A stretch of DNA of 64,000 nucleotides from JAFGAV01 sp041479055 (GTDB lineage: Bacteria; Acidobacteriota; Aminicenantia; Aminicenantales; JAFGAV01), in NCBI GenBank assembly GCA_963702835.1, contig OY969762.1, positions 1,364,001 to 1,428,000 of the forward strand. The letters are read 5' to 3'. The notes beneath the pieces were generated by a model that saw nothing but the letters and a program-made list of their open reading frames with translations, was not told the DNA's origin and searched no databases. Positions 35,451-43,704 of this stretch are shown here, one piece after another (the stretch's first letter is position 1; each line of letters starts with the position of its first letter). Both the position numbers and the translations under genes were made by a program.

Positions 35451-37309
35451 CCGGCGCCCCCTCCCCCGCCCCCTCCTCCTCCACCGCCTCCGCCGCTGAA
35501 CCCGCCTCCCCCGCCCGAGGAGTAGTGGGTCGCCGTAGCGCTGGCCTGCAGGATGGAGTTGGACAGGGATTCGATCCCCTTGATCATGTGCTCGATCCCC
35601 CCGCCCGAGCTAAGCCGGCCCGAGCTGCCCGCCCCGTAATACCAGGTGGGGACCGCCGCCCGCTGGTCGGGCAAAATAACGGGCAGCATCTTGAGGATTT
35701 TCTTGGCGCTCCCAAAAACGATCCCGAATACAAGGTAGCTCTCCCAGAGCTTATAGGCCTCGGGCGGGACCTCTTTGAAGTTGGAGAAATCGTGGAGAAA
35801 GTTGCGCAGCCCCTTCCAGCGTTCGTTCTCCTCGGCCCAGGCCCGGGCCCGCCGTTTGAGGGATGGGCTCAGGACCGTGATCATGATCAAGACGGCCGGA
35901 TTAAAGAGAATAATGGCGATGGGCAGGCTCACGGCTAAAAAAATATTCCGGGCCCGGAGGCTCTGGGGCTCGATGAAGCCAAGGAGCTTGGCCTCCTCCT
36001 TAACCTTGGATGTCCAGGCCCTGTACCACTTCTGGAACTCGAGGGGCTTCTTCTTGAGGTAGCTCTTGAGGTCCTCGAGGTCGACCTGCGTCCCCGGCCG
36101 GCCTGCCCAAGTCGGCACCCGCTCGAAGAGAAGCTCGAGGTAATCCCGCTCGAAGGAGAGGAGGGCCCGCTTCGTGTCCACGGTCTTTTTGAGCGTGGCC
36201 AGGGTGGTAACGGCTTCCTTGGAACCGAACAGGCCGTGTTTCTGAGTCGGCCGGTCCTCGATCTCGACGTAGCCCCGCCGGGCCAGGTCGAATAGAGTCG
36301 CGGTAAATGAGCGTGGCGTTGGATAGCTGTATCCCGCTTCGTGGACCAAGACCTCGACCAGGGCGGGCGGGAGCTCCGAGGGAGGCTCACGCCAGTATTC
36401 GGGAATCCCCTCGAAACGGTAGTCGCGGCCGACCCGCTTCCAGACCTTATAGTAGATCGCCAGCCAGAGGAGAGAGCCGATGATAAGCCAAGCGATCCAG
36501 GCGACGGCGATCGTCGTGATCTGGCGACGGAGCCTCGCCCGCTCTTCGGCCGTGCGCTGGACCCGCTCGATCGTTTCCTGGACGAAACGGGCTTCCTCGG
36601 CTTTGATCGAGGCCCGGGTTCGCCCAGTCCCCGGAACGCCCTGGACCAGCCCGGCCGGCCAGAGCAGCCGGATTTCGACGGACTGATGGGAGGGGACGTC
36701 AGTCGCCGTGAAGCGGGCCGTCCGGAGGTCCACGAACTCTGCCCATCCGGTGAGAGGCCCGTGTCCGTAGACGAGGAGGTCGTCTCGAGAGAGGACTTCC
36801 CGGGGCAGCGAGACCTCGATCGCGACCGAGCGGGCGGGCTTATCCCAACCGCTCCCGATCGGCTGCCAGTAGAGCTCGGTCACCTCCGGATAAGAGATGA
36901 CGCCGCCTTTTACGACATAGCGGATGTGGAAGGTCCGGCGTTCGTTGCGGGCCGAGTAATACCACTTCGCCTGGAAAGTCCCGTTCTCGACCCAAGTGTC
37001 AAGCCGGAGCGGAGTCCCCTGTTCGTCGGAGATCGAAAAATCCTCGATCGCAGCGTCGTACCGATAGCCCTGGCGGTCGACCCGGAGCGGGATCCAGAGC
37101 GTCGCCCAGGAGAACTTCCCCTGGAACTCGTAGGTCCGGAACTCATCGACTGAGAACGAGCCATTCTCCCGGACCTCGATCCGGATGCGGACTTCAGGAA
37201 AATAATAATTCTTGGTTTGCGCGGCCAGGGGGCCAGCCAGGCCAGCGAATAGAATGATGAGGGCGACAACCGCCGCGATCTTGCCGGTGACGCCTGTCCG
37301 GGTTTTCAT
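35447..37309 (-). CDS. DUF2207 membrane protein with Gly-rich tail
   Basis: 620 residues from the ATG at 37309 (CAGGAGA upstream); the longer reading from 37381 lacks a ribosome site. A signal peptide (AAVVALIILFAGLAGPLAAQ) leads to the DUF2207 extracellular beta domain (FPEVRIRIEVRENGSFSVDE, WYYSARNERRTFHIRYVVKG). A transmembrane helix lies at about 270-290 (TIAVAWIAWLIIGSLLWLAI), with another pair near 460-485. The C-terminus ends in a Ser/Gly stretch with 13 consecutive Gly. The family is widespread and its role unknown (membrane or cell-surface). Co-transcribed with the lipoprotein gene downstream. Confidence 0.85.
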   Translation of the reverse strand: MKTRTGVTGKIAAVVALIILFAGLAGPLAAQTKNYYFPEVRIRIEVRENGSFSVDEFRTYEFQGKFSWATLWIPLRVDRQGYRYDAAIEDFSISDEQGTPLRLDTWVENGTFQAKWYYSARNERRTFHIRYVVKGGVISYPEVTELYWQPIGSGWDKPARSVAIEVSLPREVLSRDDLLVYGHGPLTGWAEFVDLRTARFTATDVPSHQSVEIRLLWPAGLVQGVPGTGRTRASIKAEEARFVQETIERVQRTAEERARLRRQITTIAVAWIAWLIIGSLLWLAIYYKVWKRVGRDYRFEGIPEYWREPPSELPPALVEVLVHEAGYSYPTPRSFTATLFDLARRGYVEIEDRPTQKHGLFGSKEAVTTLATLKKTVDTKRALLSFERDYLELLFERVPTWAGRPGTQVDLEDLKSYLKKKPLEFQKWYRAWTSKVKEEAKLLGFIEPQSLRARNIFLAVSLPIAIILFNPAVLIMITVLSPSLKRRARAWAEENERWKGLRNFLHDFSNFKEVPPEAYKLWESYLVFGIVFGSAKKILKMLPVILPDQRAAVPTWYYGAGSSGRLSSGGGIEHMIKGIESLSNSILQASATATHYSSGGGGGFSGGGGGGGGGGGGGAG

Positions 37310-37464
37310 GTTGTCTTCTCCTGGTGGCCCGAATATCAGAGCCAAAAAACCTCGCCGTGTTTGGCCGCGAGCACTCAACATTTCATGTTAAACGGAGAAT
37401 ATCAATTTGAACAAGGGCCGTCAACTTAATGGCCAGCCCGATCGCTTATCGGCACTCTTGGTTC

Positions 37465-37494
37465 TTGACATCCCTCAAGGGGGAGAGATAAGAT
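37465..37494 (+). promoter_or_regulatory. Sigma-70 promoter for the CARDB-like secreted protein
   Basis: TTGACA at 37465-37470 and TAAGAT at 37489-37494, 18-bp spacer. The leader would be about 105 nt before the start at 37605. The divergent gap 37310-37604 holds nothing else I can name. Confidence 0.5.
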
Positions 37495-37604
37495 TTTGCC
37501 ATACGGGGGAAAATTGTTAGCGAAAACGTCTCATCTATTCGATTTAACCGCCTATTCGTTATCAACCTTGATTGAAACCCATATCTAAGGGAGGAGGAAC
37601 GAGC

Positions 37605-38417
37605 ATGAAAAAATGGGGATGCGTCGTCGGATTGGCCGTTTTGGTTCTTTTGATTACGGCCACAGGAGGCCTGAAAGCCCAGACCACCGGGCCCTTGCTG
37701 CCCGACCTGACCGTCGAGAAGATTTCACTAGTCCAAGGCTGCCTGGTGGCCGTGGTCGTGAAAAACCTCGGCCCGGGAAATATTCCGGATACGGCCTGGA
37801 CAGTCCACACGCCGCAGAGTGCCGGCGTCTATCTTTATCGCAACGGCAGCAGCTGGGGGGGCGAAACCATCTGGTTGTTCGACGCAGCCAAACACCTGCA
37901 GAGCCCCGGGGGCACCGCAACCTTCATCAGCAACCTGAAGGTCTCGGGGACCGAGTCCATTAAGGCCGTAGTGGACCTGTGGAACGTCGTCAAGGAAGTG
38001 AATGAAAAGAACAACAGCCTGGAAGCCAAGCTCACCTGTCAGGCTCCGGGCGACAAGTGCTGCGTGGCGGGCACCTATAAGGGCATTCACCAGGACACGG
38101 CTTCATCCACCTGTCCCACGCCGGCAACAGAGGAATTCAAATTTGAAATCTCGCAAGCCAATTGCGGAACAGCCGTAACGGGGAAGATCCAAACACTGAA
38201 AGGCGGCGCCTGGACAGTGACCCACACATTCAAGGGGACAATTTCCACCGTGCAAAAATGCTGTCAGCTCCAGGGGGAAATAACGGAATTAACCACGGGC
38301 AAGGGCGGCACGATCAATGGTGTGCTCTGCTTCAACAACGGCAAATGGTCACTCACAAACGGCACCTACCAGACCCCGGGCGGCTGCGGGGGCACGTTCA
38401 CCATGCAGCAAATCTAG
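37605..38417 (+). CDS. Secreted CARDB-like protein with a Cys-rich C-terminal domain
   Basis: 270 residues from the ATG at 37605 with GGGAGGAGG just upstream. After a signal peptide (VVGLAVLVLLITATGGLKAQ), residues about 35-150 fit the CARDB/Ig-like pattern (LLPDLTVEKISLVQGCLVAV, then VDLWNVVKEVNEKNNSLEA). Residues about 155-270 form a second domain I do not recognise; it contains several Cys, including two adjacent pairs (DKCCVAG, QKCCQLQ), which suggests disulphides outside the cytoplasm. Single-gene transcript. Confidence 0.72.
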   Translation: MKKWGCVVGLAVLVLLITATGGLKAQTTGPLLPDLTVEKISLVQGCLVAVVVKNLGPGNIPDTAWTVHTPQSAGVYLYRNGSSWGGETIWLFDAAKHLQSPGGTATFISNLKVSGTESIKAVVDLWNVVKEVNEKNNSLEAKLTCQAPGDKCCVAGTYKGIHQDTASSTCPTPATEEFKFEISQANCGTAVTGKIQTLKGGAWTVTHTFKGTISTVQKCCQLQGEITELTTGKGGTINGVLCFNNGKWSLTNGTYQTPGGCGGTFTMQQI

Positions 38418-38443
38418 CCGTCAGCCGGATTCGATCTCAATGT

Positions 38444-39571
38444 CTAGGCCTCCATTTCCGGATAGTGTTTTATTGGTTGATCGGCTTTCGCTTTATGTTC
38501 AATTGCCGGTCGCCTTTTTATTACGGGGACTCTAATATCGCGAATGATCCCGAAGTTCCCCTGCAGGGTTTTCTGGCCGGTGACCTTATCGATTCCCCAT
38601 TTCCCGGAGGAATGCATCTCTACATAGATGAAAGGCTCCCGGCCGGAGGACGAAGGCCCCAGCAGCAGCTTGAGGATCAGGTTCCTGGTCATCCGGGGAC
38701 CGGTCCTTCTCTCGTCAAACAACTTTGGGGAGCCCTGGTCGCCCGTCGACTTGCCTTTGTAAAGCTCCAATATGGTCTTGCGGCTCACCTGGCTGGACTC
38801 ATCAGGGTGGATGACTGTACTGAAATGCTTTCCCAAGAGCTGTGCGGGGCTGTAGCCGGCTTCCCTGACCGCATCGCTGATGAAGGTGAACTTTCCTTCC
38901 TCGTTTAGCTCGAAAATGATATCCGGGATAGCGTCCACCAGGGTCTTGTACTTCTCCAGGGCTTGCAGGGACTTCTCTTCGGCCTCTTTCCGTCGGGCCA
39001 CTTCCTTCCCGAGCTGCTCGCTATGATAGGCGCTGAAGACGGCCACCAGAAAAAAGAAGGGGATCCGGAGCAGAATGTAGGAGCTCAGCAACGATTCTAG
39101 GGAATTGTTCCTGAGGTAGAGGCTCATGTACAAGACCGCCGTCACCAAACCGGTGATCCAACTGCGACGGAGGCCTCCGTGCTGCATGGCCGCCACGAAA
39201 ATGATAAGGAAATAGACGAGGTAGAGGTCCGTCTCGAACCCCTTGATGAAATAGATGATCGCGGAGATGAGGACGATATCTATAAAAAGGATGACCCTGG
39301 TGACCTTGAGCTTCTCGTAAGCTCTGTTGCTCATCAAGGAAAGCCCGACGTTTGACAGCAGGAAGATCGAAATCAACCCTATCAACAAACCGAACTTCTG
39401 GGGTGAGTATTTTTCCGGGCTGAAAACCACGAAGCACAGCAACACCAGGATCACCAGCCAACGAAAGACGACGGTGATGTCCTTGCTGTTCGGATCCCGC
39501 TTGAAAAACCGCCTCTCCAAAGTCCCCTCCCGCTTGAAAGCCGGATTCCAGGGCGACTTTATCATCCTCAT
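38444..39571 (-). CDS. Membrane sensor with PAS domain and no visible output domain
   Basis: 375 residues (the ATG at 39565 is an equally good start). Five or six transmembrane helices occupy about 33-180 (VVFRWLVILVLLCFVVF, FGLLIGLISIFLLSNVGL, VILFIDIVLISAIIYFI, LYLVYFLIIFVAAMQHG). A short coiled coil (EQLGKEVARRKEAEEKSLQ) leads to one PAS domain at about 210-330 (KYKTLVDAIPDIIFELNEEG, with a long insertion). No histidine kinase, GGDEF or EAL domain follows, and the ORF ends normally. It may be the truncated remains of a PAS histidine kinase or an adaptor acting through protein contacts. Confidence 0.75.
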   Translation of the reverse strand: MRMIKSPWNPAFKREGTLERRFFKRDPNSKDITVVFRWLVILVLLCFVVFSPEKYSPQKFGLLIGLISIFLLSNVGLSLMSNRAYEKLKVTRVILFIDIVLISAIIYFIKGFETDLYLVYFLIIFVAAMQHGGLRRSWITGLVTAVLYMSLYLRNNSLESLLSSYILLRIPFFFLVAVFSAYHSEQLGKEVARRKEAEEKSLQALEKYKTLVDAIPDIIFELNEEGKFTFISDAVREAGYSPAQLLGKHFSTVIHPDESSQVSRKTILELYKGKSTGDQGSPKLFDERRTGPRMTRNLILKLLLGPSSSGREPFIYVEMHSSGKWGIDKVTGQKTLQGNFGIIRDIRVPVIKRRPAIEHKAKADQPIKHYPEMEA

Positions 39572-39853
39572 GGACCCTTGTCAATATCGTTTTGATATCG
39601 TTTGGACGTGAGCGCGACCTGGGCAAAGACTCGCGGCGGAGGCTACTCTGGGATTTGGGTCTGGGATTTTGGGGGCGGCCCACCTTAATCTCTAGATAAT
39701 AAATAAAATAGGCGATAATTCATGAGCTTTTTCTGCCTTATAGCGCAGTTTTCTGGGCTAAAAAGTGGACTCTAAATTATATCAGACATGCAGATTCATA
39801 TTGCCAACTCTGACCACAAGATTCCTCTAACTGCAATTTTCTCATCAAAAAGA

Positions 39854-40519
39854 TTATCTCATTCTATAGACACGCAATAGGCGCAGGGGGCGGGCGTCGG
39901 GGTCTTTCCGGACGATCATCACAAGGCATAATACTCCCTGCAGCAGAATTTCAGAATCATCTTGATAATAAGCGAGCACAACAGAGCCTCGGGCAGGAAT
40001 CATAGATGGTCCTTTTCTAGAAATGATATCAAGCCTGACCCAGCAATTCGGATGTGAATCCAACTCGATGATCTGTTCTCCGATTGGCTCTTTCTGAAAT
40101 ATATATCGGACTCTGCCTTGGACGAAAAGGAGTCTTTTTTTCGGAATTACAAGGGCTGCGAGCTCATAATCATAATCATCCTTTGTTTCAAAGCCGAAAA
40201 GGTACAATTCACCATAATGATCATATCCAAACGTAAGAGCGATACTATGGATAGCGAGCAAAAAGTTAGATCCTTCGGCAAGCTTAAAAGATCCACGAAC
40301 AACTTTATCAAGGTGAACCTTAACATATAGCCGTGAGTAAGGTGAGGTTCCAAAGAGAGGGAGATTTTTCCTATCAGCCTCTGTGGGTTTAAGTAATATT
40401 CCTTCAATAACAATCGGGATTTTAGCGTCTATTTGGAAGCGAAGAGAATTGTCAGTAACACACGGCAATTCTGACATAATGGACGGCACAAGCAAAAGCG
40501 CAAGAAACAAATGGTTCAT
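39854..40519 (-). CDS. Hypothetical secreted protein, AT-richer than neighbours
   Basis: 221 residues with a short signal-like start (MNHLFLALLLVPSIMS). The rest is probably beta-rich (SRLYVKVHLDKVVRGSFKL, YDHYGELYLFGFETKDDYDY). No family recognised. Base composition is clearly lower in GC than the surrounding genes and codons such as ATA, AGA and TTA are frequent, so it may have been acquired. No ribosome site stands out. The flanking gaps (39572-39853 and 40520-40861) are also AT-richer and show no gene. Confidence 0.5.
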   Translation of the reverse strand: MNHLFLALLLVPSIMSELPCVTDNSLRFQIDAKIPIVIEGILLKPTEADRKNLPLFGTSPYSRLYVKVHLDKVVRGSFKLAEGSNFLLAIHSIALTFGYDHYGELYLFGFETKDDYDYELAALVIPKKRLLFVQGRVRYIFQKEPIGEQIIELDSHPNCWVRLDIISRKGPSMIPARGSVVLAYYQDDSEILLQGVLCLVMIVRKDPDARPLRLLRVYRMR

Positions 40520-40861
40520 GGATCTGGCACTATAAGAAATATTTTTTTGGCGGAGCTGGACGAGGATCCATTTTCTCCCAATTATCCCCCCTTATCATCT
40601 TGAGGAAGCATAGATCACGGTTAAAAAGGTGTCAAGGGCGGCTTGAGAGGGCCTTGATGTGTCAGAAAAGCCTTTCGCATTACCAGAAGAGCCTAAGATT
40701 GCCCAGATCCCCCACTCCAGCTATAGAGAAGATCAAAAATCATCGGAAAAGCGGCATGAAATGGTGGAGGCTTGTCCGCGACAAAGCTTAATTTCATACG
40801 GTGAGAAAGGCAATGACTCTTGCCGGGAGCTATTTATTAAAAAATGGGTAAGGTTCTAGAA
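40520..40861. other. 342-bp gap with no recognised feature
   Basis: AT-richer than average. Short ORFs here (for example at 40600) have no ribosome site and no recognisable protein. I see no terminator hairpin, tRNA or repeat. It would carry the 3' end of the carboxylase operon transcript. Confidence 0.5.
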
Positions 40862-41362
40862 CTAGCCGGATTCAATTTCCAGGAGGGGTTTGCTGGTATC
40901 CACCATATCGCCCGCCGAGGCATGGATCTTCTTCACCGTGCCGTCGCCGGGGGATTTGATCTCGTTCTCCATCTTCATGGCCTCGACCACGGCCAGGGTC
41001 TGATTCTTCCGGACCTTGTCGCCCTCGGCCACCGAGAATTTGATGACCTTGCCGGGCATGGGCGCCGAAATGCGCCACAGGCCTTCCCTTGAGGCTTCCT
41101 CCGCCCGGCGGCCGCCGGCTTCCTCGGAAGGCTCCTGGACCAGGAACTGCTCGCCGTCCACCCAGAGCAGAAGCCGGCCTTTGTCCCGGGCGAAAAAAAC
41201 CTGGTGCGAGCGGCTTCCGGCCAGGAGGGACAGGCAGTTGTCCGAGATGCGCTGGACGTCTAAGTCCTGGGCCCCATCCGGCCCTATAACCCGAAACGTT
41301 CCCTTACCGGACTCGACTGTGATCTTGTCTTTGTGCTTATCGATCAGAAATTCAAAGTCCAT
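40862..41362 (-). CDS. Biotin carboxyl carrier protein of an acyl-CoA carboxylase
   Basis: 166 residues. The C-terminal 75 residues are a biotinyl domain with the biotin-accepting Lys in VVEAMKMENEI and the closing VKKIHASAGDMVDTSKPLLE. The first half resembles the alpha-subunit BT-type domain found between the biotin carboxylase and BCCP parts of methylcrotonyl- and propionyl-CoA carboxylases. Here that C-terminal part is a separate gene. It shuttles carboxybiotin between the two enzymes encoded upstream. Last gene of the operon, 6 bp after the biotin carboxylase gene. Confidence 0.92.
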   Translation of the reverse strand: MDFEFLIDKHKDKITVESGKGTFRVIGPDGAQDLDVQRISDNCLSLLAGSRSHQVFFARDKGRLLLWVDGEQFLVQEPSEEAGGRRAEEASREGLWRISAPMPGKVIKFSVAEGDKVRKNQTLAVVEAMKMENEIKSPGDGTVKKIHASAGDMVDTSKPLLEIESG

Positions 41363-41368
41363 GGCCGT

Positions 41369-42901
41369 TCACTCTCCCAGCCGCCAGCGGCCGAGGCTCT
41401 TCCAGGGAGAATGAGCGTCCCCTGCCCCTGCCCCCGCTCCGGCAGCCTCCGGCCGATAAGCTGGCTTTTGGTCCAGGGACAAATAAGCGGCGGCGGCCAG
41501 GGCCAGGCGCTGCTTTTCCCCGTCCTTGGCCGCTTCCGCCCAGCCGTCCAGATGCGCCTTGATAAACCCCGTGGTGGCCTTCCCCTCCCGGAAAACCGGA
41601 TGCCGGATGACGTCCTTGAGGAAAGGAATGGGCGTGCTGATTCCCAGCAGCACATAATCGTCCAGGGCGGCCAGCATCCGGCGGCAGGCCGCTTCCCGGT
41701 CTTCGGCCCAGACGATGAGCTTGGCCAGGATGGGGTCATAGTAGATCGGCACTTCCCAGCCGCTATAGATGCCGCAGTCGTGCCGGATGCCCGGGCCGCT
41801 CGGTTCCTTTAAATAAAGGATGCGCCCGGGCGAAGGCAAGAATTGGCTGGCTGGGTCTTCGGCGTAGATGCGGCATTCGAGGGCATGCCCCCTCTGGCGC
41901 AGTTCCTCCTGCCGGAGCTCAAGCTTCTGGCCCGAGGCGATGCGGATCTGCTGATGGACCAGGTCCACCCCGGTGACCATCTCCGTCACCGGGTGCTCGA
42001 CCTGGAGCCTGGCGTTAACCTCCAGGAAATAAAAGCGGCGGTCTTTGTCCAGGAGAAATTCGACCGTTCCGGCATTGTTGTAGCCGGCGGTCATCATGAC
42101 CTTGCGGGCTGTCTCGCCCATCTTGGCCCGCAACTCCGGGTCGAGGGCCGGCGAGGGCGATTCCTCGATGATCTTCTGGTGCCGCCGCTGAATGGAGCAT
42201 TCCCGCTCGAAGAGGTGGACGGTGTGGCCGGCGTTGTCGGCCAGGACCTGGAACTCCACGTGCCGCGGCTCCTCGATGTATTTTTCCAGATAGACCGAAT
42301 CGTCGCCGAAAGCGGACTTGGCCTCCCTCTGTCCCGCTTCCAGGGCCGGCCGCAGCTCGTCCTCGCGGCAGACGATGCGCATGCCCTTACCGCCGCCGCC
42401 GGCCGAAGCCTTGACCATGACCGGATAGCCGATCAGGCGGGCCTGGGCAATGCATTCCTCCAGGCCGGCGGCCACGCTCTTCATGCCGGGGATGATGGGC
42501 ACGCCTGCTTTCTCCATGGCCCGCCGGGCCCGGACCTTGTCGCCCACCAACTCCAGGGCCGCCGAATTGGGGCCGATGAAAACAATCCCTTCCTTTTCGC
42601 AGCGCCGGCAAAAATCCGCGTTCTCAGCCAGGAATCCATAGCCGGGATGGATGGCCTGGCTGCCTGTCCGGCGGGCCGCCTCGATGATGCGGTCCATATT
42701 GAGGTAGCTTTCGAGCGACGGCGCCGGGCCGATCAAGACCGCTTCGTCCGCCATCTGGCAATGCAGGGCAGCCCGGTCCGCCTCGGAATAAACGGCCACG
42801 CTTCGGATGCCCAGCTCCCGGCAGGCGCGGATGACGCGGACGGCGATCTCGCCGCGGTTGGCCACCAGGATCTTCTTGAACAGCTCCGCTCGGGGCTTCA
42901 T
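41369..42901 (-). CDS. Acyl-CoA carboxylase biotin carboxylase subunit
   Basis: 510 residues from the ATG at 42901, overlapping the hydratase stop by 4 bp; the ORF open to 43057 continues into another frame of that gene and is rejected. ATP-grasp biotin carboxylase: FKKILVANRGEIAVRVIRAC at the N-terminus, the Gly-rich ATP loop KASAGGGGKGMRIV, ERECSIQRRHQKIIEESPSP, and the catalytic FLEVNARLQVEHPVTEMVTG. It carboxylates biotin on the carrier protein with ATP and bicarbonate. With the adjacent carboxyltransferase it most likely forms methylcrotonyl-CoA carboxylase, though other branched acyl-CoA substrates are possible. Confidence 0.93.
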   Translation of the reverse strand: MKPRAELFKKILVANRGEIAVRVIRACRELGIRSVAVYSEADRAALHCQMADEAVLIGPAPSLESYLNMDRIIEAARRTGSQAIHPGYGFLAENADFCRRCEKEGIVFIGPNSAALELVGDKVRARRAMEKAGVPIIPGMKSVAAGLEECIAQARLIGYPVMVKASAGGGGKGMRIVCREDELRPALEAGQREAKSAFGDDSVYLEKYIEEPRHVEFQVLADNAGHTVHLFERECSIQRRHQKIIEESPSPALDPELRAKMGETARKVMMTAGYNNAGTVEFLLDKDRRFYFLEVNARLQVEHPVTEMVTGVDLVHQQIRIASGQKLELRQEELRQRGHALECRIYAEDPASQFLPSPGRILYLKEPSGPGIRHDCGIYSGWEVPIYYDPILAKLIVWAEDREAACRRMLAALDDYVLLGISTPIPFLKDVIRHPVFREGKATTGFIKAHLDGWAEAAKDGEKQRLALAAAAYLSLDQKPAYRPEAAGAGAGAGDAHSPWKSLGRWRLGE

Positions 42902-43701
42902 TCTTCCTCCACCCAGCGGGGCTTTCTCTTTTCCAGGAAGGAGGCCATGCCCTCCTGGCCCTCTGCGCTGACCCGCAGGCCGGCGATCATCCGGGCCGTG
43001 TACTCCTTGACTTCTTCGAAGCTCAGCTGCGGAGTCCTCTGGATCAGCTCTTTGCACTTGGCCAGCGCTTCAGGCCCGGAGCTGAGCAGGAGCTTGACCG
43101 TGCGCTCGACGGCATTGTCCAGCTCTCCGGCCGGAACGGCCCGGTTGACCAGGCCTATCTCCTGGGCTCGCCGGGCGTCGAACCTCTCCCCCGTCAGAAA
43201 ATACTCCCTGGCCCGGCTTTCGCCGATCCGGCGAAGAACATAAGGGGAGATGGCAGCCGGCACCAGTCCGATCTTGACCTCGCTCAGGCCGAACTTGGCC
43301 TCCTCGGAAGCGATGACGATGTCGCAGGCCGAGAGGAACCCTGTCCCGCCGCCGATGGCCGCGCCGTTGACCCGGGCGATGGTGGGAATGGGCAGGGCGT
43401 AAAGCCGATAAAGGAATTCAGCGATGGCCAGAGATTCTTTGAGGTTTTGTTCATAAGAATAGCGGATGACTTCCTTCATCCAATTCAGGTCCGCGCCGGC
43501 GCAGAAGGACTTGCCCTGGCCGGTCAGAATCATGACCCGCGCCGACCTGTCCCCTTCCAACCGAGAGACGGCCTCAGCCAGCTCCTGGATCATTCGTCCG
43601 TTGAAGGCGTTGTGAACCTCGGGCCGGTTGAGCACGATCCGGGCAACATGACCCTGGCGCAGGACCTTGATCGTCTCGTAGGCAGGGGCGTCCTTGGCCA
43701 T
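42898..43701 (-). CDS. Enoyl-CoA hydratase, probably 3-methylglutaconyl-CoA hydratase (LiuC-like)
   Basis: 267 residues of the crotonase fold. Oxyanion-hole segments are SFCAGADLNWMKEV and AAIGGGTGFLSACDIVIASE; the catalytic Glu position lies in LSEVKIGLVPAAISPYVLRR, which is the methylglutaconyl-CoA hydratase-like form. It adds water to 3-methylglutaconyl-CoA to give HMG-CoA (or the reverse). Placed between the carboxyltransferase (3 bp gap) and the biotin carboxylase (4 bp overlap), as in leucine-degradation liu operons. Confidence 0.88.
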   Translation of the reverse strand: MAKDAPAYETIKVLRQGHVARIVLNRPEVHNAFNGRMIQELAEAVSRLEGDRSARVMILTGQGKSFCAGADLNWMKEVIRYSYEQNLKESLAIAEFLYRLYALPIPTIARVNGAAIGGGTGFLSACDIVIASEEAKFGLSEVKIGLVPAAISPYVLRRIGESRAREYFLTGERFDARRAQEIGLVNRAVPAGELDNAVERTVKLLLSSGPEALAKCKELIQRTPQLSFEEVKEYTARMIAGLRVSAEGQEGMASFLEKRKPRWVEEE

Positions 43702-43704
43702 GGC

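Noticed and set aside
41369..43057. Biotin carboxylase start at 43057
   Set aside because: The first 52 residues are an out-of-frame reading of the hydratase gene; homology starts at the ATG at 42901.
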